64,000 bases of DNA from Delftia tsuruhatensis (GCF_903815225.1 NZ_LR813084.1:1592501-1656500), one strand, 5' to 3'. Numbered from the stretch's first letter, positions 1-10,419 are shown. Made by a program: numbers and translations. The notes: generated by a model from the sequence alone, not told the origin.

Positions 1-906
1 CGTGTCGGAGGCGCTGATCGCTGTGTCTCGGAGTTCATCCGCGTCACCGGAACGCTGCTGCCGGACAAGGTGTTCCTGCGCACCATGCCGGAGTTGCGCA
101 ATGGCAGCCGCACGCTGGCAGGCGTGCCGGTGCGCGCCCAGCTGCTGGGCTCGGACCCGGACAGCATGGCCGCCAACGCAGCCAATCTGGCGCGCCTGGG
201 GCCGGAAGGCATCGACCTGAATTTCGGCTGCCCTGCCAAGGTGGTCAACCGCCATGGAGGCGGGGCCGCGCTGCTGCAGGACCCGCAGCAGATCGCCCGC
301 GTCGTGGCGGCCGTGCGTGCCGCCGTTCCGCCAGCGATGCCCGTGTCGGCCAAGATGCGGTTGGGCTTCAACGACACCGCGTTGATGACCGAATGCGCCC
401 AGGCCATGCAGGCGGGCGGTGCCTGCGAGATCGTCGTGCACGCGCGCACCAAGCTCGATGGCTACCGCCCTCCGGCCTACTGGGACATGATTCCGCGCAT
501 CCGGGAATCCGTCTCCGTTCCCGTGGTCGCCAATGGGGAGATATGGACGGTGGACGATGCCCTGCGTTGCCGCGAGCAATCGGGCTGCGGCGACCTGATG
601 CTGGGGCGGGGCATCGTCGCCGACCCGGGCCTGGCGCTGGCCATCCGTGCGGCGGTGCAGGGGCGCGCGGTCCAGGCGGCGCCTGTGTGCTGGAGCGACC
701 TCGTGCCCCAGGTGCAGCGTTTCTGGGACATGGTCTGCGAGGATCTGGAGCCGCGCCAGCGTGCAGGCCGCCTCAAGCAGTGGCTGAACCTGCTGCGCAG
801 GCGATTTCCCGAAGCCGAACAGGCCTACCAGGACGTGCGCACCCAGACCGATCAGCGCGAGATCACGCTCTGGGTCCAGTCCCTGGTACGGCGGCAGCAG
901 GACTGA
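1..906 (+). CDS. dusC: tRNA-dihydrouridine(16) synthase DusC, 5' end missing
   Basis: This is an FMN enzyme that reduces uridine to dihydrouridine in the tRNA D-loop. The reading frame is open from the first base of the window, so the N-terminus lies upstream; 301 codons remain and the full family length is about 315 residues. Visible family marks are the catalytic-cysteine motif NFGCPAK near codon 78, the HARTKLDGYRPPAYW stretch near codon 147, and the phosphate-binding NGEIW and LGRGIVADP segments. The FGCPAKVVNRHGGG form is typical of the DusC branch rather than DusA or DusB. It is convergent with the next gene, 15 bases away. The Dus family is clear; the DusC subfamily is inferred from the motif. 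Confidence 0.9.
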   Translation, partial: RVGGADRCVSEFIRVTGTLLPDKVFLRTMPELRNGSRTLAGVPVRAQLLGSDPDSMAANAANLARLGPEGIDLNFGCPAKVVNRHGGGAALLQDPQQIARVVAAVRAAVPPAMPVSAKMRLGFNDTALMTECAQAMQAGGACEIVVHARTKLDGYRPPAYWDMIPRIRESVSVPVVANGEIWTVDDALRCREQSGCGDLMLGRGIVADPGLALAIRAAVQGRAVQAAPVCWSDLVPQVQRFWDMVCEDLEPRQRAGRLKQWLNLLRRRFPEAEQAYQDVRTQTDQREITLWVQSLVRRQQD

Positions 907-921
907 GGCGAGCAGGCGCCT

Positions 922-2703
922 TTACAGCAGGTGGTCTGGCGCCAGCGGGCCCAGCAGCCTGAGCATCAGCCGCAGACCCCAACTGGCATCGGGCTCGCTG
1001 CGTTCATCCTCGCGGTCACTGTCTTCGGAGGCTCGCCAGACAAGGTCTCCATCCTGGTCGATTTCCACCTTCCAGCTGCCGTCCTCCAGGCCTTGCGCAA
1101 TGCTTTGCGTGGCCAGCCGGCCGAACTCACGGCTGGCGATCAGCAGTGCGATCTCGGTGTTTTGCAGCTGCGAGCGCAGGTCCAGGTTCATCGATCCCAC
1201 GGCCACCAGATGCCCATCGACCACCAGCAGCTTGGAATGCAGCATGGCCCGCGAGGCTCCCGCAGAGCCTGACGGCCCGCCGCCCGTGCTGCCCGCGCGC
1301 AGCGCCGAGCGCAGGCCTGCCGCCGTGCTGCGCAGCTCATAAAGCTCCACGCCCATTTCCAGCAAGGCCTTGCGGTGACGCGCATACCCGGCATGCGCCA
1401 GCGGCGCATCGTTGGAGGCCAGCGAGTTGGTCAGGATGCGCACACGCACGCCGCGATCCCGTGCGCCACGGAAGGCTTGCATCATGTCCGGCCCGGGGAC
1501 GAAATAGGGGGAGACCACCAGCAGATCACGCCGGGTCTTGCGGACCAGGGCCAGCAGCCCGTTTACCACGGAGTCGGCTTCCAGGACGGGGCGCGTGGCC
1601 TGGCGAAGCGCATGGGGGGGCTGGCTCAGCGCCAGCGTGCCCGCTGGCCTGGCCTGCGCCTCGCCGGGGCTGGACACGGTCGAGCCGTCCGCCCCTTCTT
1701 CCTTGTCCAGCGGAATCTTGGCGGGCTGATCCACCAGCACGGCCGCAGCGGCCCAGGTCCAGGGCGCCTTGCGCAGGTCCATGGGCTGCTGGTCCCATAC
1801 GGCCTGGTTGTGCCGGACATCCTGGCCATCCTCGGTCCTGGATGCAACGGAGGTGGCTGGCGCATCATCGTCCTGCGCTGCGTCGTCCTGGGTGGCGAAG
1901 CGCTGGCGCAGCTGCTGAAGTTCCTTGAGGCTGATCAGCGACTGCACGGGATAGGCCCGGGGGTTGTTCCAATAGCTGTCGAAACTGCGCGACAGGTCTG
2001 CGGTGATCGGCCCCGCCGCCAGCACGTCGAGATCCACGAAATTGCTGGTGCTGTCCGCGTCGAAATAGGCATCCCCCAGATTGCGCCCGCCGATCACGCC
2101 CATCACGTTGTCCGCGATGAACAGCTTGTTGTGCATGCGCTGCTGCGCGCGCTGGAAATCGGTCAGCAGCGTATAGGCCCGTCCCAGCACGGAGCCGCGC
2201 GCGCCGGCCAGCGGATTGAACATGCGCATCTCTATGCCGGGCACGAAGGCCAGGCGCATGACCTGGGCATCGGCGCCCGTGCTGTGAAAATCGTCCAGCA
2301 GTACCCGTACCCGCACGCCCCGGCGGGCGGCATCGACCACGCCGCGCAGCAGCCGCTGCGTGCTCTCGTCGGCATGGATTGCGTAGTACTGCAGGTCCAG
2401 CGTGCGCTGCGCGCCATCGACCAGGGCCAGCCGCGCGCCGTAGGCCGCCTGGGCGCCGGCCAGCAGGGTGAAGGCGGATGTCTGGGGCCTTGCGCCTGCG
2501 GGCCGCAGCTGCTGCACCATGGTGCCCAGCGGAGTGTCCTGCGGGGCCTGGAAAGCCGTGCTGACAGGACGATCGACCTGGGTGGGCAGGCCGTTGGCAC
2601 AGCCGCAGGCCATGGCGGACAGCCACAGCATGAGCGCAGCCCTCCACCATCCTCGGGAAAGGCTGCGTATCAAGGGATGCGGTAGGGAGTGAGCGCCGGA
2701 CAT
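922..2703 (-). CDS. ClsC-like phospholipase D family lipoprotein
   Basis: 593 residues with two HKD motifs, HNKLFIAD near residue 189 and HSKLLVVD near residue 487, each followed by the usual GGRN/GSMN turn. These are the two catalytic halves of the phospholipase D superfamily. The stretch from TLDLQYYAIH through RMFNPL to FVDLDVLAAGPI resembles ClsC-type cardiolipin synthases. The N-terminus has a basic, hydrophobic signal with cysteines at positions 33 and 35, suggesting a lipoprotein, although the lipobox is imperfect. It is longer than typical ClsC because a poorly conserved Asp/Gln/Ala-rich segment of roughly 100 residues (about 255-350) separates the halves. Cardiolipin synthesis is the likely role; another phospholipase or transphosphatidylase activity cannot be excluded. 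Confidence 0.85.
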   Translation of the reverse strand: MSGAHSLPHPLIRSLSRGWWRAALMLWLSAMACGCANGLPTQVDRPVSTAFQAPQDTPLGTMVQQLRPAGARPQTSAFTLLAGAQAAYGARLALVDGAQRTLDLQYYAIHADESTQRLLRGVVDAARRGVRVRVLLDDFHSTGADAQVMRLAFVPGIEMRMFNPLAGARGSVLGRAYTLLTDFQRAQQRMHNKLFIADNVMGVIGGRNLGDAYFDADSTSNFVDLDVLAAGPITADLSRSFDSYWNNPRAYPVQSLISLKELQQLRQRFATQDDAAQDDDAPATSVASRTEDGQDVRHNQAVWDQQPMDLRKAPWTWAAAAVLVDQPAKIPLDKEEGADGSTVSSPGEAQARPAGTLALSQPPHALRQATRPVLEADSVVNGLLALVRKTRRDLLVVSPYFVPGPDMMQAFRGARDRGVRVRILTNSLASNDAPLAHAGYARHRKALLEMGVELYELRSTAAGLRSALRAGSTGGGPSGSAGASRAMLHSKLLVVDGHLVAVGSMNLDLRSQLQNTEIALLIASREFGRLATQSIAQGLEDGSWKVEIDQDGDLVWRASEDSDREDERSEPDASWGLRLMLRLLGPLAPDHLL

Positions 2704-2786
2704 GGTTCAGAGATATATCCCAGAGAGCGTGCGATCCGCTGTCGGACGGTGGCGCCTGCCGCATGCCCTGGAAGCGGCCAGCCGCG

Positions 2787-3896
2787 TCAGAAGCCGTCAC
2801 GCCCCTGGACACGGGCCACGACCCGCAGGTCGGGGCCGATGCGCTGCACATCCTGCAAGACCATCGGCAATGCCTGGGACAGCGCATCCAGGGGACCGAA
2901 GCTGGCGATGCCCATGCCACCGGTTCCCAGCAGCTTGGGGGCCTGGTACAGCAGCATTTCATCGACCAGCCCTTCACGGACCAGGGATCCATTGAGCTTG
3001 AAGCCCGCCTCCACGTGCAGCTCGTTCGTGCCGCGTGCGGCCAGGTCACGCAGCATGGCGGCCAGGTCCACCTTGCCTTGCGCATTGGGCATGGGAATGA
3101 CGGTCGCGCCCAGGTCCTGAAGTGCACTGGTTTTCGATGCGTCCCGGCTGCTGGTGTAGATGAGGCAGCCGGCCGGGGCCTGGAGTACCTGGGCGGTGAG
3201 CGGCATGTCCAGGTGGCTGTCCACCACGGCAATGCGTGGCTGGCGAGGGGTGGCGACTTCCCGCACGTTCAGTCGCGGATCGTCCTCCAGCACGGTGCCG
3301 ATGCCGGTCAGGATGGTGCAGGCCCTGGCCCGCCAGGCATGGCCGTCGGCACGTGCCTCGGGGGAGGTGATCCATTGGCTTTGGCCATTGTGCAGGGCGG
3401 TCGCCCCGTCGAGCGAACTGGCCGCCTTCATGCGCACCCAGGGCAGGCCCCGCTGCATGCGGCTGAAAAAGCCGAGGTTCAGCTCCCGGGACTCGGCAGC
3501 CCCCGGGCCCACCTGCACTTCGACACCCGCCGCCCGCAGCCGGGCGAAGCCCTGGCCCGCCACCTGGGGATTGGGATCGGTCAACGCGCCCACCACCTTG
3601 GCGACACCCGCGGCAATCAAGGCATCGCAGCAGGGGCCCGTGCGGCCGTGGTGCGAACAGGGCTCCAGCGTCACATAGGCCGTGGTCCCGCGTACGTCCT
3701 GGCCTCGGGCCTGGGCATCGCGCAGGGCCATCACCTCGGCATGCGCACCGCCGGCCTGCTGTGTGAAGCCCTGGCCGGCGATCCGCCCGTCAGGCGTCAC
3801 CAGCACGCAGCCCACGCGCGGGTTGGGGGAGGTAAGAAAAAGCGCCTGGGCAGCGAGCCCAAGCGCCTGGTGCATGTAGTGGTCGGAATCTGCCAT
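2787..3896 (-). CDS. ribD: Bifunctional riboflavin biosynthesis deaminase/reductase RibD
   Basis: This enzyme deaminates the pyrimidine product of GTP cyclohydrolase II and then reduces its ribosyl group with NADPH in riboflavin synthesis. The N-terminal deaminase half shows the zinc ligands HAEVMAL near residue 52 and PCSHHGRTGPC near residue 79. The C-terminal reductase half begins around residue 145 with WVRMKAASSLDG and continues through GIGTVLEDDPRLNVR. At 369 residues it has normal family length. It lies only 33 bases downstream of the pilE gene on the same strand, so readthrough from the pilus operon is possible. The rest of the riboflavin pathway is not in the window. Confidence 0.97.
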   Translation of the reverse strand: MADSDHYMHQALGLAAQALFLTSPNPRVGCVLVTPDGRIAGQGFTQQAGGAHAEVMALRDAQARGQDVRGTTAYVTLEPCSHHGRTGPCCDALIAAGVAKVVGALTDPNPQVAGQGFARLRAAGVEVQVGPGAAESRELNLGFFSRMQRGLPWVRMKAASSLDGATALHNGQSQWITSPEARADGHAWRARACTILTGIGTVLEDDPRLNVREVATPRQPRIAVVDSHLDMPLTAQVLQAPAGCLIYTSSRDASKTSALQDLGATVIPMPNAQGKVDLAAMLRDLAARGTNELHVEAGFKLNGSLVREGLVDEMLLYQAPKLLGTGGMGIASFGPLDALSQALPMVLQDVQRIGPDLRVVARVQGRDGF

Positions 3897-3929
3897 GGCC
3901 GGAATGGTAAGCCAGCCTGACCGTCTGGC

Positions 3930-4358
3930 TTACTTGCCCCAGCAGGCGGAGTCGAAGCCGGTATCCGAGGAGACTTTCCCGTTGGCGCCTCGCAGTCCTG
4001 CGTTCGTCAGCGTGTAGTTGCCGCACTTGTCGCCTGTCTGGGCGCCCTTGGGGGTTGCCGTCAAGGTGAAAGTTCTTCCATCGGTCGAGTTCAGTGAGAT
4101 GTCGTATCGATTGGAAGGCACCGTGGCGAGCGAGCTGGGAAATGCTGCGGTCAGGGGGTAGGTTCCCGTGGCCGTGGAAGCCCTTTCAAGCCATTGCGCC
4201 GCCTGCAGAAGACCTGCCCTGGCCTCCGCGCGGTGTCCGCGACGTATGTACTCGGAGTAGCTCGGTATGGCAATGGCTCCGAGAATTCCGACAACCGCCA
4301 CGACGATCATCAATTCGATGAGAGTGAAGCCCTGATTTTTTCTTTTCATGATGATCAT
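3930..4358 (-). CDS. pilE: Type IV pilin-like protein PilE, cluster copy 1
   Basis: 142-residue type IV pilin-like protein. The short basic leader ends KRKNQG and is followed by [20 protein letters not shown], the class III prepilin cleavage site with Glu at position 5 and the N-terminal hydrophobic helix. Two cysteines near the C-terminus (DKCGNY and SACWGK) probably form the pilin D-region disulfide loop. It is the last gene of the downstream minor-pilin operon, 22 bases after pilY1. ATG codons at 4358 and 4349 are both possible starts; neither has a strong ribosome site. By analogy with the Pseudomonas fimU-pilVWXY1Y2E operon this is probably a minor rather than the major pilin. Confidence 0.92.
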   Translation of the reverse strand: MIIMKRKNQGFTLIELMIVVAVVGILGAIAIPSYSEYIRRGHRAEARAGLLQAAQWLERASTATGTYPLTAAFPSSLATVPSNRYDISLNSTDGRTFTLTATPKGAQTGDKCGNYTLTNAGLRGANGKVSSDTGFDSACWGK

Positions 4359-4380
4359 CTGTGAGTAGAACGAGGCATGC

Positions 4381-7300
4381 TTATTTGACTTGGCGCCAGC
4401 TGGGGCGCAAGGACTCTTCCGGCATTGGGGCCAGAGGCTCCTTGTTGTTCTTGGCGTCGATATCCAGAATGTTCTTTTTCTGTGTGATCAGGTTATGCGA
4501 TCCCTTGCTGACCCGGGCTCGCGATACACCTTCATCACTGCTGTTGTATTTTCCATCCTTATTTTTGTCCACCAACTGTACCGTGGGACGAAGGCCATCC
4601 ATGATATTGATCATGGTGCGGTATTGACGCTCTTCATCGACGGATGTGGATTCGCAGCTTTCCACACTGACATCCACATTAGATCCCTTGGCTGGTACTT
4701 GGGAATACATGACCAGAATATTGCTGCCATCGTAGAGCTCCATGGGCTTGAGGAGGCGCTCTCCGATGGCCGGCATATCCATATACCAGCCATTGAAGTC
4801 GCCCCACGTGGCGACGCCCAGCTTGTCAACGGAATCGACGGTGGCAAAATCGCCATTGCCGAGTTCGGTGATGGTCTGCTTGGCCAGCTTGGCAGTTGTC
4901 ACCCCGACGCCCCATGCCTTTGGCGTGGGTATGCAATCTCCCCCCCGGCTGCAGGAAGCTTCGCCTGGGTGGACTTCGATCAGCGTCCTGGTGCTATCTG
5001 TGAACCGGTAGCGGGTTTCGTCAAGCACAGAATACAGGGTTTGTACCTGTACATTGTTGGGATCATCCTTCGTGACGTTACGCCCCGTTCCGAACGCCAC
5101 CATCATTCCTCCTACGCGAACGATTTTTGCGTCCTTGCCTGAGCCCTTGGTCATGGTGCGGTCATTGGCCTGCACAGTCGGTGCAACCGTGATGGGCTGA
5201 ACATTCGTGCGCAGAGAGGAATTCAATGCGGTCGGTCCTCTTGCGGTGAAAAGAGGCTGGCCACCCAGAGCTACCTGCCACTTGCTGGGGCGAGCGCTCG
5301 TGATATCGAACTTCCAGAGATTGCCGAGGTTGTCTCCTGCATAGGCCACGTCTGGACGGCCATCTCCATTGATGTCGACCAAGCTGGGGGCGGAAAGCCC
5401 ATTGTCCGCAGCCAATCCCGTTCCGGGGACATCGGTCGTGACCGGGATGCGCAGCAGTTCCTGGTTACCGTCCAGATACTGGATCAACAGCACCGGCCGC
5501 TGGCTGGTGCTGTTGTATCCGTTGCCCATCACCACAGCCCAGCGTCCATCATTCATGAGGGTGATCTGCGTGGTACGCATGGGGTCATTCTCATCCAGCA
5601 CCGGACGTGCGGTGATATGCCCGATGTCCCTGTCTTCCGCCACCTCCTGGGTGCATGCCGCAAGCTCGGCCGCACTGATACCTGTCAAGGGGCATGTCGG
5701 TGTTTCCGACGCATCCCGGGTCCGGTCCAGCTTGACCAGCGCCTGGGCATTCGCCTCGGAAAATCCGGGTGTTCCTCCACTGAGATTTGCGCTGTCAGGA
5801 TTGGTCACATCCAGGACAAAATAGCCCTTGCCGCCGGCTCCCAGAGTACCCACCAGCAAGGTGCGCCAGAAGGAGTTAGACCCGGAGCTCAAATAGACAT
5901 CCCCGGTCATCGGGGAGCCATCGACAAAATATCGATGGCTGGTGTTGAAGGTAGGGTCGGCGAGAGATTTCAACGAGGGAATGATGCCTCTGGGAACATA
6001 GGCAATCTTCTCGCTGCCATCCACGGCAGAGAATCCATGCAGCATGCCGTCATTGCCTCCGACATAGATCATGGCCGGACGGGAGCTTCCGCTCACGAAA
6101 CTCAGATAGCCCGGGAGAGAGTAGTTGCTGGACGGCTTTCCAGTGAACCAGACGACGGAGTTGATGATATCGCCCTGGCGGCTTTTGCGCTCACGAAAAG
6201 GACTGCTAGTCGTGTAGCCGCTGGTTTCAGAGCCTTCGTAGCGCCGATCACCACGGACATAGTTGAGAATATTTTCACCTTTGGTCCCCGTCTTGGCGGT
6301 GACATCATTTGAGTTCAGGCCGAGTGATGCCTTTTGCGCGCTGCTGAGATAGGAATCATCGGTAGCCCACTTGAATGGTACGCCGCCCCTGTATCTGTTG
6401 GAGTCCCATTTGTTGCTCCATGTGAGAATGAGGCGTGTATTGATGTCCGAGATGGCGTCGAGCTTGTCCGCCGTATTCTTTCCTCCCCAGCTGGGGGTCG
6501 ATACGGTCGTGCCGTCTTTCTGCACGGTTTCCGCCGTGACGAAGCCTTTCCAGTAATTCTGCGGTTCATAGGCACCGGTGAATTTGCCGACGTCGTTGCG
6601 CGATGCATTGGAGCCGCTGGTAGCCGTCGAGGTCAGATCAGGGTCGGTCTGCGTGTTGATCTGGCCAAAGATTTCCCGGAAGGCCTTTTCCAGGTCTTCG
6701 CCTTTTTCCACTGCATAGAAACGGCCACGGCCATTGAGGGCTGCATGCCACAGGTCCAGCGCATTGCGTGACTCCGTGCTGGCCGTCAGATTGGGCCAGG
6801 TGGTCGTACCCTTGGCCAGATCCGGAAAGCTGCCGTCATAGCCGAATGGCACCATTTGCGTCGGGCGTGTAATGGAGGAATAACTCCAGTCGAACGCCAT
6901 TTTGCTGAAGCCGATGGTGTAGGTGACCATGTGCGGCCAGGTGGCCGGGTTGTAGCGGGGGTTCCAGTAGCGGTCCAGCGTGACGGAGCTGCCGCTGTCG
7001 TTGGTGAATGTTTCCACGGACGGGGCCTTGCGGTAGTCCGCGGTCGGCTGCATGGTGCCCGTCAGTCCCGAGGTCTGCATCGGGGTGGCCCAGCTATAGA
7101 AGGCCCAGTCGGCCAGCGTGGTGCCCGTGGATGTGTCGCGGTACAGGGCCGACTTTCTCTGGTCGGCCGCGCTACTGCCGCCGTACACCATGTTGTCGCT
7201 GAGCGTCAGGCTGGTGGCATTGTCTCGTCTGGTGCTGTCGGGGACGCTGGTGGCAGTGCCGTTCCAGCGTCCGTCGGTCATCATGATGTGGTAATTGCGG

Positions 7301-7950
7301 CGGCAGGCCAGATAGGGCGCGCCGGTATTGCCCGGGTCGCTGGCCCAGGGGCCGTTCTTGCTGAGCCCGCGTCGCATGTAGCTGTCGGCCTGGCTGAACA
7401 TCAGATGCGATGGCGTGCCACCGCCAGGGCTCAGGTTGCTGATGAAGGAGATGAAGTTCGCGCGATGCGTGCTTTGCAGCGGGCGCATGGAGTTCGTATT
7501 CATCTGGACGGCGCCCCGGCTGTCGGCGCTGTCCACATTGTCGGCACCGGACGAGTTGCCGTTGTTCCACATGCCTTGCCATGCCAGCCGGATCTTCTTG
7601 TCGGGCAGTAACGTGGTATCCCGGAAGATGCCGCCTGATCCATTCTTTCCGACGAGTGCATATTTCAGGACGTTGACCCGGCGGCTGGACATCGGCCAGG
7701 TGCCGTCCGCATTGGGTTCGGTCTGGTTGCTGGCGCCGCTGGAGCTTTCCGTGTCGAGCCGGAAGTTCATGCTCCCCGAGTCATCGATGGAAATGATGAC
7801 GTTGGGGGCCACATAGGGCTCCTTGGTACCGGGCGGCGACTGGGCCAGATCCAGTGCCCAGGCGCCGTGCGGCAGCAGGGCTGCCGCGGCGGCCCAGGAC
7901 AGCAGGGAGCGGGGGAACAGCTGATGAGGGCTGGGGGGCTTGCATTTCAT
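4381..7950 (-). CDS. pilY1: PilY1-type pilus tip adhesin, cluster copy 1
   Basis: 1189-residue PilC/PilY1 family protein, expected at the pilus tip and acting in adhesion, pilus extension and surface sensing. A signal peptide ends near residue 32 (HGAWA). A MIDAS-type D56-x-S58-x-S60 motif opens a von Willebrand A-like N-terminal region. The beta-propeller half starts near YVRGDRR (an RGD triplet at residues 566-568) and has the signature segments [27 protein letters not shown] and [13 protein letters not shown] calcium-loop motif DINGDGRPD lies at 859-867, and a second DxNxDG loop lies near 1128. The distal half (bases about 4400-6700) is visibly AT-richer than the proximal part and the neighbouring genes. 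Confidence 0.95.
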   Translation of the reverse strand: MKCKPPSPHQLFPRSLLSWAAAAALLPHGAWALDLAQSPPGTKEPYVAPNVIISIDDSGSMNFRLDTESSSGASNQTEPNADGTWPMSSRRVNVLKYALVGKNGSGGIFRDTTLLPDKKIRLAWQGMWNNGNSSGADNVDSADSRGAVQMNTNSMRPLQSTHRANFISFISNLSPGGGTPSHLMFSQADSYMRRGLSKNGPWASDPGNTGAPYLACRRNYHIMMTDGRWNGTATSVPDSTRRDNATSLTLSDNMVYGGSSAADQRKSALYRDTSTGTTLADWAFYSWATPMQTSGLTGTMQPTADYRKAPSVETFTNDSGSSVTLDRYWNPRYNPATWPHMVTYTIGFSKMAFDWSYSSITRPTQMVPFGYDGSFPDLAKGTTTWPNLTASTESRNALDLWHAALNGRGRFYAVEKGEDLEKAFREIFGQINTQTDPDLTSTATSGSNASRNDVGKFTGAYEPQNYWKGFVTAETVQKDGTTVSTPSWGGKNTADKLDAISDINTRLILTWSNKWDSNRYRGGVPFKWATDDSYLSSAQKASLGLNSNDVTAKTGTKGENILNYVRGDRRYEGSETSGYTTSSPFRERKSRQGDIINSVVWFTGKPSSNYSLPGYLSFVSGSSRPAMIYVGGNDGMLHGFSAVDGSEKIAYVPRGIIPSLKSLADPTFNTSHRYFVDGSPMTGDVYLSSGSNSFWRTLLVGTLGAGGKGYFVLDVTNPDSANLSGGTPGFSEANAQALVKLDRTRDASETPTCPLTGISAAELAACTQEVAEDRDIGHITARPVLDENDPMRTTQITLMNDGRWAVVMGNGYNSTSQRPVLLIQYLDGNQELLRIPVTTDVPGTGLAADNGLSAPSLVDINGDGRPDVAYAGDNLGNLWKFDITSARPSKWQVALGGQPLFTARGPTALNSSLRTNVQPITVAPTVQANDRTMTKGSGKDAKIVRVGGMMVAFGTGRNVTKDDPNNVQVQTLYSVLDETRYRFTDSTRTLIEVHPGEASCSRGGDCIPTPKAWGVGVTTAKLAKQTITELGNGDFATVDSVDKLGVATWGDFNGWYMDMPAIGERLLKPMELYDGSNILVMYSQVPAKGSNVDVSVESCESTSVDEERQYRTMINIMDGLRPTVQLVDKNKDGKYNSSDEGVSRARVSKGSHNLITQKKNILDIDAKNNKEPLAPMPEESLRPSWRQVK

Positions 7951-8022
7951 GTCTGCGCCTCTTGATGTCTATGCCGAGTGTTCGGATTCGTTTGCGTTTG
8001 CGATGGCTGCACCCTGGGCCAC

Positions 8023-8778
8023 CTAGTTCTTGCGTTTTTGCTGTGCATAGGTCTGCTGCAGAACCACCATGGTGTTGGGCTTGCGGCCGTAGGCCAGGGC
8101 CGTGATGCGGTACACCACATAGGGCTTCAGGTTGAGCGACAGCAGGTTGGTCGGGGTGTCTGCGATCAGTCCCATGTTCTTGGTGTTCAGATAGGGAAGC
8201 ACCTCGATCCAGTACCAGCCGCCGCGATCGGCCGCGCTGGTGTCGGCCAGGATGGGGTTTGCGGGCTTGTCGGTGGAACCCAGCGAGGCGCCTGTGTACT
8301 GGCCATATCGGGCCCCCACTCCTGCCGTGGTCAGTTGCGCCAGTGTGAGGCCCAGCTTGTCGTCGTTGTTGTTCCAGAAGTCCTGTTTGCCGCCGCGCTT
8401 GCCGCATAGGCCCTGGGAGCAACTGGCCCCCAAGGAGGACAGCAAAGGGGCGATCTCCTGGGTTTCCAGCGGGATCTTGGCGGTGGTGCTGGTGCGGCAC
8501 ACATTGTCCTGGCCCGTGCAGATGGTGCCGTCGGCCTTTTCGCCGCGGATGTCGAGTTCCGCATCCTGCAGCAGCGCCTGGGCGGCCTCATAGGCACGCT
8601 GGTAGTCGGCGTCATTGCCCACCACCAGTTCGTTGAACAGCGAGGTGCGCGACGCCCAGAGCGCCAGCAGCATGGACAGCATGACGAAGATGATGACGAC
8701 GAACAGCGCGACGCCCCGTTGCTGCCCAGGGGCGTGGTTGGCAGTCTTGCGATGCATTGCTGGCTTTCTCATGATCAA
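8023..8778 (-). CDS. pilX: Minor pilin PilX, cluster copy 1
   Basis: 251-residue PilX-type minor pilin of the pilus-initiating tip complex. A basic leader ending QQRG precedes VALFVVIIFVMLSMLLALWA, the N-terminal helix. There is no Glu at mature position 5, as in the GspK-type tip pseudopilins, which fits a position at the very tip. The block FNELVVGNDADYQRAYEAAQ is almost identical in the paralogue at 15057-15827. The start codon overlaps the pilW stop as ATGA, implying translational coupling; pilY1 begins 72 bases after its stop. Confidence 0.92.
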   Translation of the reverse strand: MIMRKPAMHRKTANHAPGQQRGVALFVVIIFVMLSMLLALWASRTSLFNELVVGNDADYQRAYEAAQALLQDAELDIRGEKADGTICTGQDNVCRTSTTAKIPLETQEIAPLLSSLGASCSQGLCGKRGGKQDFWNNNDDKLGLTLAQLTTAGVGARYGQYTGASLGSTDKPANPILADTSAADRGGWYWIEVLPYLNTKNMGLIADTPTNLLSLNLKPYVVYRITALAYGRKPNTMVVLQQTYAQQKRKN

Positions 8779-9707
8779 AGCACAGAGCCGATCAGGCCCT
8801 GGCTGCGCAATTGGAAGACATTGCGATAGGCAATGTGCATGCGTCGGTTGCGCTGGCCGGTGAGCGTGGTCATGTTGACGGAGGTGCCGTCACAACCGAC
8901 ATAGCTGCTGCCCGCAGGCAGATCGATGGGCTCATTGCCATAGAGGACCAGACAGACTTCCACGGCCCGTACCTTGCTCCACTCCACGGTGGTCCAGGCA
9001 CCGATGTTGGCCGATGGAACATACTGGATGCCCGGCGAACCCGGCTTGGTGTTGTCCTGGATGAGATAGCGGACCTGGAAATCGGCCACGTTCTGTACCA
9101 GGGTCTGCGCGGCCGCGCCATTGCCGCTGCATTGCAACTGGCTGCCGCTCAGCTGAAAGACGTTGTCTATACGCTGGTCCACACTGCTGTTGGCCGGCCC
9201 GCCCACGCAGTTGCGCGCCTGGGACTGCTCTGCGGCATCTGTGTAGACAGGTTCCTTGTAGCGGCGATAGCCGACGGTCAGGGTGGTGGGCGTGGCCGTG
9301 CCACTGACCGTATTGAGCGACGGGTCAAACTCCAGGCCGGAGTCGCTTTTGGCCGTCGTCTCGAACGCCACGGGCGTCGAGGTCACCAGGGCAGCATCGG
9401 GCTTCAGGTTCTTGGGATCAAGGTTCAGGTACAGGGAGCCTGCCTGGCGCAGCTGAAGACCGATGACACGCATGGCATAGGCCGCCTGCTGCTGGACGCC
9501 GCTGGCATCGCTGACCGAGCCGGACACGCCACGGGACACCATGAGCGCGGCCGTGGCCACGGCGACGACCAGCAGGCCGATGGCAATACCCACCATCAGT
9601 TCCAGCAGGGTGAAGCCTTGCTGGGCCAGAGGACGGGCAAAGGCATGCCTGCGGGCTCGTCCCGACGGGACTGGCGAGTTGGGGGGCATGGGGCTGGGTG
9701 CTGCCAT
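8775..9707 (-). CDS. pilW: Minor pilin PilW, cluster copy 1
   Basis: 310-residue PilW family minor pilin. A long basic leader (about 30 residues) ends AQQG and is followed by FTLLELMVGIAIGLLVVAVA, a class III prepilin N-terminus with Glu5. The globular part carries the PilW features of a conserved GVSGSVSDASGVQQQAAYAM segment after the helix and a C-terminal RNRRMHIAYRNVFQLRSQG segment. It lies between pilV (2 bases upstream) and pilX (ATGA overlap), so the genes are tightly coupled. The role is part of the minor-pilin complex that primes pilus assembly and carries PilY1. Confidence 0.92.
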   Translation of the reverse strand: MAAPSPMPPNSPVPSGRARRHAFARPLAQQGFTLLELMVGIAIGLLVVAVATAALMVSRGVSGSVSDASGVQQQAAYAMRVIGLQLRQAGSLYLNLDPKNLKPDAALVTSTPVAFETTAKSDSGLEFDPSLNTVSGTATPTTLTVGYRRYKEPVYTDAAEQSQARNCVGGPANSSVDQRIDNVFQLSGSQLQCSGNGAAAQTLVQNVADFQVRYLIQDNTKPGSPGIQYVPSANIGAWTTVEWSKVRAVEVCLVLYGNEPIDLPAGSSYVGCDGTSVNMTTLTGQRNRRMHIAYRNVFQLRSQGLIGSVL

Positions 9708-9709
9708 GG

Positions 9710-10399
9710 TCAGAATCCTGGGCAGAAATATTGAGGAGTCGCTTCACCGCTGCCGAAGTAGGGGGCACAACGGGCAGCCAGCGGAAGGTATTGAAGATGG
9801 CAGGTGTAGCCATCGGGGCAGGAGGTCGCGGCCGTGCCGCCACCGCCCGAACTCAGCGTGCCATCGGCGGCCCGGACCTGGGTGGCGTCGATGTTGTCCT
9901 TGTAGGCCTTCTGATTGGCCTGATTGCTGTCGGACAGGTCCCGTTCGTTCTCGCGCCAGGCGACCATCACGCCGATCTGCCGGCGGTTGGTGCCGACTTC
10001 TTCGCCTGGTGCAAGAAAGATGCTGGCCCGGCCCAGGGGCAGCGTGTCCCTGACCGTCTGCTTCCACACACCGAGGTCGTAGGCCGCCAAAAGCGTGCGA
10101 TTGCAGGAGACTGCCTGGCAATCGCCCGCCGCGGGGGTGCTATTGAAATCAGCGACATAGGCGTCGGTATCCCTCAGCACGCTGGGGTTGACCTTCATGC
10201 GTTCGCCAAGGTCCTCGATCAGGCGGATGGCCTGTGCACGCCGGACCGTGGTCTGGGTATCCGTCAACGTGCGCATCTGCGTGCCCAGGATGCCCAGGAT
10301 GCCCAGGGCGGCCACGACGATGGCGACCAGGGATTCGATCATCGTGAGGCCTCGTTGGTTGCGGCGCTCTGCCGGCTTGCTGCGTTGGAGTCTGTGCAT
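9710..10399 (-). CDS. pilV: Minor pilin PilV, cluster copy 1
   Basis: 229-residue PilV-type minor pilin. The frame is open far upstream, but the sensible start is the ATG at 10399, which gives MHRLQRSK and a short basic leader ending RRNQRG before LTMIESLVAIVVAALGILGI (Glu5 present). Typical PilV blocks follow: QMRTLTDTQTTVRRAQAIRLIEDLGERMKVNP, and near the C-terminus YTCHLQYLPLAARCAPYFG. The same C-terminal block is present in the paralogue. It is preceded by fimT (20 bases) and followed by pilW (2 bases) in one operon. Confidence 0.92.
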   Translation of the reverse strand: MHRLQRSKPAERRNQRGLTMIESLVAIVVAALGILGILGTQMRTLTDTQTTVRRAQAIRLIEDLGERMKVNPSVLRDTDAYVADFNSTPAAGDCQAVSCNRTLLAAYDLGVWKQTVRDTLPLGRASIFLAPGEEVGTNRRQIGVMVAWRENERDLSDSNQANQKAYKDNIDATQVRAADGTLSSGGGGTAATSCPDGYTCHLQYLPLAARCAPYFGSGEATPQYFCPGF

Positions 10400-10419
10400 G
10401 TTGCTTTCTCTGGAACGGT

